From positions 1,240,001 to 1,304,000 of the forward strand of contig JAVLRN010000012.1 of NCBI GenBank assembly GCA_032821775.1: a stretch of DNA of 64,000 bases, written 5' to 3'. A program made the position numbers and the translations under genes. Shown here piece after piece: positions 59,902 to 64,000 of this stretch. The stretch is from Sanguinoderma infundibulare. Taxonomy: Eukaryota; Basidiomycota; Agaricomycetes; Polyporales; Polyporaceae. The notes under the pieces were generated by a model, which saw nothing but the letters and a program-made list of their open reading frames with translations, made no database searches and had not been told where the DNA came from. Positions within the stretch are counted from its first letter, which is position 1, and every line of letters starts with the position of its first letter.

Positions 59902-61425
59902 ATGGTCCCTCCAACTTCCTCGCTTCTAACGAAGTCCTTGTTGGACGAGATGCCCCGCAAGCGCAGGGAGCACCGTCGGAACGTCGCACTCGAGCGGCAG
60001 CACCAACGATCTATCCGCCATCACTGCAACTATTGCGGAAGCACCAAAAACAGCAACATGCAGATGTGTTCCTTGTGCAGGTCAGCAAATGCCGCACAGA
60101 CCTTCCGACCCGATCGCTCACTGATGCTTGTTCGATTTTAGGGCCGCGTTCTATTGCGATAGGAACTGCCAGACGGCCGACTACCAACGCACGCACAAGG
60201 AACAGTGCAGGAACTTCGCGCGTCCGCCAATCACCAGGGCATTTATCACTGAACCCCTCTGCGACGACATCAAGTACGCCCCGGACCCCGTCTTTGCGGC
60301 AGGACACGACCATGGCATCGGCGTGTGGGTCTCCGTGACGGGCTCGATGAGCTGCGGGTATGTGTTCCATCGCGCATACATCCGGCGATGGCTACCTTGA
60401 GCTCCTGTCGCTGAAACGCTCTTGACGTAGTCTGGGACAGCTGATAGTCCCGATGCGAGAACCAAAGGACGTTTCGGATTTGATGGCGCATGGGAACGGC
60501 CCGATGAAGCTAAAACAGCCCCTGAATGCATATGCGCAGAACCTGCTCACGCTGCAGGTCCTGGTGCAGAACCGGCGCCGCGACAAACAGCCCGCATTGA
60601 TCTTCGCTACTCAGAGTTCCGTGGCCGTTCCCTGGGCCAGCCTCATGCCAAGCAGCTTGGGCGACGTGGGTCTTGCGTACGTGCCCTCGGTTAAATTGCA
60701 TTTGAAGCCGTGAAGGGCGCTCATCGCATCCGTGTTATCAAGGGGGATTCGCGTGCGCATTGCTCGTGACCCTTGGACAGACGCCCCGCGCTTCATTGTG
60801 AAGAACTTCAACGGGACCGAGGTAGGTCCCAACCTTTCGCGCATGCTTCGCAGCCATTACTCAACCCAGGTCCAATATCACCTCTTGTGTTCAGATCGCC
60901 GATGACGCCTCCCTCCCCGCGGCCGTCGTAAACAAGAAGCAGGGCATCATCGAGCTCAACGTCGGCGAGTTCGTCATCATGCACATGGAATTCGGTCTCG
61001 AAGACGGAAGCAATGCCCGCAAAGAATGGCAGTTTCTCGAGCACGTCCTCAACCTGAGCGTCCCGGTATTAGCTCCGTGCGCGGCGAACGTCCGGGCGCG
61101 GCGCCCCACGCCGACCAACGACATGGCGCTCACCCAGGAAGTATACGCCAAGCTCGACCGCGAGGCGATAGACGACTACTACAGCGACTACATCACGCAG
61201 GGCAAGCACGCGTTCATCCGGAGCCATTACGGGGTTGACGCGGCGAAAGTGTACGCGGAGGATGAACAGAGGATGCTGAAGCACGGGAATGCGCTGCGCC
61301 ACCTCCTTCTGGGCGATCCCAAGGGCTGGGCGGCGTTCACGAAGGAGTTCAAGGATGGGACGGTCCCGCCCGAGGTGATGGAGATGTTCATCAACGGAAT
61401 ACCTCAATCGGCCCTTTGCGACTAG
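59902..61425 (+). CDS. MYND-type zinc-finger protein
   Basis: Five exons: 59902-60080, 60142-60357, 60431-60676, 60743-60821, 60895-61425, 416 residues. A basic N-terminus leads into a complete MYND finger: C42, C45, C56, C59, C65, C69, H78 and C82 (HHCNYCG, CSLC, FYCDRNC, HKEQC). MYND fingers bind proline-rich partners. The rest (RPPITRAF, DPVFAAGHDHGIGVWVSV, DAPRFIVKNFNG, GEFVIMHMEFG) has no known domain but is shared with the adjacent pseudogene and with Agaricomycete MYND families. The intron 60677-60742 removes an in-frame stop (60712-60714); without it the gene would be broken, so this junction deserves RNA support. Confidence 0.82.
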
Positions 61426-62063
61426 ATAGCTGGGGGCGGAGGGAGGTGCGGTACGTCCGAGTCTTTGTGCGGTGTATTTCGCGGACGTCGCCGTTGACCT
61501 ACTTCTTTGGGCAGGAATGATGTGGGACTAACTTCGTGTCTGGGTTTGTCAGTACCTGCTGGGATGTATTGTATTTGTTGTAGTCCGAGTGCGTCGTGAT
61601 CGCTGAATGTCGATAACACTTGCCCCCTCGTCTGGGATGATCACAGCGCGTTGTGATCGTGGCCATGGAATAACTAGGCAGCTGCCGACTAGCCTTGAGT
61701 TCGTTCAGGGACTCTGGTCGAAAGACCTTGACTGCGCATATATTCGAAGAAATCCGCTCCGCCGTTAGCGTTCATCCTGATTGAAGTTCTATTCGTGCTA
61801 CAGGACTGCTCGATATTGCTTGGACGTCTGCTGACAGTCTGTGCCCGCATGTGTCTTTCAACTTAAAATGAAGTTAGGTATGTATTCGATCGTGCATAGG
61901 CAGCTGTGCTAGGACTACTCGACAGTATTTGTAAAAGAAGTACCGCAAATTGTAAACTACATTACGGACTGAGTAGTAGCGTGAGCAATGACAAACATAA
62001 CGTACTGAGACATTAGCGATGTAGCGATGTGTATGGAATGATTAGAATGGAGTGTCATACCGT
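61426..62063. other. Convergent 3' region
   Basis: About 640 bases between converging stop codons of the MYND gene (+) and the conserved unknown gene (-). No coding signal. Confidence 0.5.
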
Positions 62064-63112
62064 TCACCAGCCGCAGTGTCCGCCGCCCTCTTCTTGCACC
62101 TCGACTTTTACCGCGCACTTCATCCCGTTCTTGGAATAGTTGACCTCCACGCGTGTGACCTCCAGGTCGCATTGGCCGAGCTTGTGCGACTTGGCGAAGA
62201 AGGGGCCGCCACCGCGACTCCAGCGGAAGCCCTTGAGCGCTTTGAGGTCGTCGCCGAACAGCGCGTTGATCTGGTCGCGAGCGCGCTGACGGACATGGAC
62301 GTCGGGTCGTCGGACACGATTGATACGCAGGGCGAGAGGAGACGGAAGACGTACGTATTCGATGATGGTCACGGTGCTCTTCGGCTTGTTGGTCGCCGTG
62401 GGCTGGATGAGGACGCCCTTGCCCATGAAGATCGCCTCGAACTCGGAGTACTCCATGATCTCCTCGATCCGGATGCTCTTGGACGTGTCCTGGAACTTGA
62501 CCTTCTCGCTCTTGCATTCCTTCTTCAAGCTAGTCGAAGGGGACGCGTCGAAGCGTCGGTTAGCAGCGGAACGCGAAATGAGCGAATGCGGGACAAACGA
62601 GAAGAGCGGACGCACCGCTCAAAGATCTTCTTCAGCTGGGCCTTGCGCTTCTTCTCGTCCTGCTTCGTCGGCGCGCTGCTGCTGCTGCTGCCACTACCGC
62701 TGGCCTGGAGCGCGGCCTCCGTCGCTGCTGCGGAAGTGCGGGCGCGTTTGGCGGGTGGGGGTTTGGCGGCAAGCTGGTCCTCGAGCTAGTGTTCAGACGC
62801 ACACGGCTCAGCATCTGACGCGATGCGCGTGCACGCGGGAAGGAAGACGCGCCTCGATGATCCTCCGCTTCATCGCCTCCACCACCTGAGCCACAGATCT
62901 CGCGTCAGTCCTGGTTGTCAAAGCTTCGTTGCGACACGTCTTACCTCCGGCTCCGCGTTCTGCGTGTCCAGGGTCTGCAGGTCGAGCTCCTCTAGGAAGA
63001 AAACGCGTGTCGATGTCAGGAAACGCGACGAGCCACGACGCGTCGACGCGAACTCACGTCCTCCATCGAGAGTCAGCTTGCGCTTGCGGGGGTTCTCAGC
63101 CACGTTCGTCAT
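62064..63112 (-). CDS. Conserved protein of unknown function, 239 residues
   Basis: Six exons: 63112-63058, 62991-62945, 62885-62835, 62785-62616, 62529-62355, 62285-62064. The N-terminal half is basic and probably disordered: RKRKLTL near the start, KPPPAKRART (nuclear-localisation-like), a short Ser run, then KKRKAQLKKIFE. The C-terminal half is globular: YSEFEAIFMGKGV, NKPKSTVTIIEY, FGDDLKALKGFRW, GGPFFAKSHKLGQ, VNYSKNGMKC and a Gly/His/Cys end (GGGHCGW). Wobble bias and clean splicing make it certainly coding. I do not recognise the family; a nuclear role is suggested only by the basic motif. Confidence 0.82.
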
Positions 63113-63496
63113 GGTCTCGAGAGTTGAGGATGTATGATAGAAGAAGCTTTGTCGGAGAGGCAGGGAGGTGGGCGTTGGGGAAAGAGGCGCAGTTTGATGC
63201 CAGGGCCGCCACTGCGTCGCGTACTGAAACAAAACCAGCCAGATCCGCCACCTGTTTTAGATTTCAGAACGTCACGCACGCTCTGGCCAGACTCTCGAGA
63301 ACATCGGTTGCTATACTTCCGAAATCCAGCTCACATTGAAAGAAAAATGGCAGACATCAGTGCGAAAAAAAGCCGTGCAGCCTCTACCATATGCATCGAA
63401 CTAACTCGTGCAAAGCCAATACCTCCACGGTAAGCACAAAAGCCTGAACTTACTGGGTACGTACGTCGCCTGATATCGCCCAGCAGGCTGGTCAGT
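63113..63496. other. Intergenic
   Basis: About 380 bases between the conserved unknown gene and the right-edge ORF. Contains the promoter of the former. Nothing else seen. Confidence 0.4.
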
Positions 63497-63961
63497 CTAT
63501 GTTTGCTGGAGCTTGCTATGACTGCAATCAAGCCACAGCTCTGGGGGACCTTTCTGCTGATATGGGCGCCACAGCATCGACATCCACTCCTCCCACTTTG
63601 GCTCCCATGTCTTCGTCTTCTCAATCAGAGGAATCAATTCACCAAACAGCGGTGATACGCGCAATGCACCAAATGTCGCCCAAGGACCGTTTGCACGAGA
63701 ACACGACATGACGAAATAATTTACATGTGAGCCATGGTAGTATACTGCCCTGCCTTCTAATAACGCATATCCTTCCCCCTTCACACCCAAGGTCAGCGAC
63801 ACGAGTGGTACTCTGTCACCGCCGAAAGTGCCCGCTACGTCGTGGTGAGCTAGGGCTCGAACACCAGCCACAGTGACGAGAAACGTACGTCGATATCTGG
63901 TATCGTCCTCGGGCTCTCCGGCCTTGCCTGTTGGTCCCCATCCCCATCCAAGCGGACGCAT
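63497..63961 (-). CDS. Unrecognised ORF at the right edge
   Basis: A 154-residue open frame. The second half has convincing globular composition (FGALRVSPLFGELIPLIEK, WEPKWEEWMSMLW) and no low complexity. The first 35 residues are Gly/Arg-rich and could be intronic or leader: a GTACGT donor near 63885 and a TAG acceptor near 63852 could remove a short intron. The gene may continue beyond the window on its 5' side. No family recognised. Confidence 0.45.
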   Translation of the reverse strand: MRPLGWGWGPTGKAGEPEDDTRYRRTFLVTVAGVRALAHHDVAGTFGGDRVPLVSLTLGVKGEGYALLEGRAVYYHGSHVNYFVMSCSRANGPWATFGALRVSPLFGELIPLIEKTKTWEPKWEEWMSMLWRPYQQKGPPELWLDCSHSKLQQT

Positions 63962-64000
63962 TTCCAGTTTGGCAACGTCAACGTCAACCTTTGGCTATCT

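Noticed and set aside
1..64000. Transposons, LTRs, CRISPR arrays or prophage
   Set aside because: No reverse transcriptase, integrase or transposase motif, no long terminal or inverted repeats and no regular short-repeat array were seen by eye. A self-dot-plot would be needed to exclude decayed elements.

Overview
The window is nuclear DNA of a filamentous basidiomycete, most likely an Agaricomycete. Almost every gene is cut by many short introns (about 45-70 nt, GT...AG, one apparent GC...AG), wobble positions are GC-rich, and families typical of Agaricomycetes are present (DUF6534 membrane proteins, MYND-finger proteins, F-box proteins, a secreted oxalate decarboxylase). I saw no bacterial operon, phage, CRISPR array, rRNA or tRNA, and no recognisable transposon. 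Gene models were spliced by hand. Where I give an exon list, every junction keeps the reading frame, the lengths sum to a multiple of three and the product reads as a complete family member unless stated.

Left part (1-21 kb): the 3' end of an unknown gene, an OMA1-type mitochondrial protease (-), an F-box protein (-), SVF1 (+), a DUF6534 seven-helix membrane protein split into 22 exons (-), a repeat-bearing secreted protein (-), cytochrome c oxidase subunit IV/Vb (-) and a VCX1-type Ca2+/H+ exchanger (+). Two stretches (9.7-11.6 and 13.6-16.4 kb) have coding-like pieces I could not assemble.

Middle part (21-37 kb): tRNA thiolation factor CTU2/NCS2 (-) and uridine kinase (+) share a short divergent promoter; then a class V PLP aminotransferase (+), a 2.7 kb gene-poor region with a three-copy repeat of about 245 bp, a short-chain dehydrogenase (+), a second F-box protein (-) and an F-box-like protein (+).

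Right part (37-64 kb): an unresolved gene (-), a small cysteine-rich secreted protein (+), homogentisate 1,2-dioxygenase (-), a zinc alcohol dehydrogenase (-), a transketolase-like enzyme (-), oxalate decarboxylase (+), a PPN2-like phosphoesterase (+), clathrin light chain (+), a decayed MYND-finger gene next to its intact paralogue (+), a conserved protein of unknown function (-) and an unknown ORF at the right edge (-).

The genes look like a normal mix of housekeeping and accessory genes, not one pathway. Mitochondrial function (OMA1, COX4) and secretion or wood/litter chemistry (oxalate decarboxylase, two other secreted proteins) are each represented. I did not find convincing evidence for a new multi-gene system. 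The most unusual things are the extreme exon fragmentation of some genes, the 245-bp repeat array and the MYND pseudogene/gene pair.
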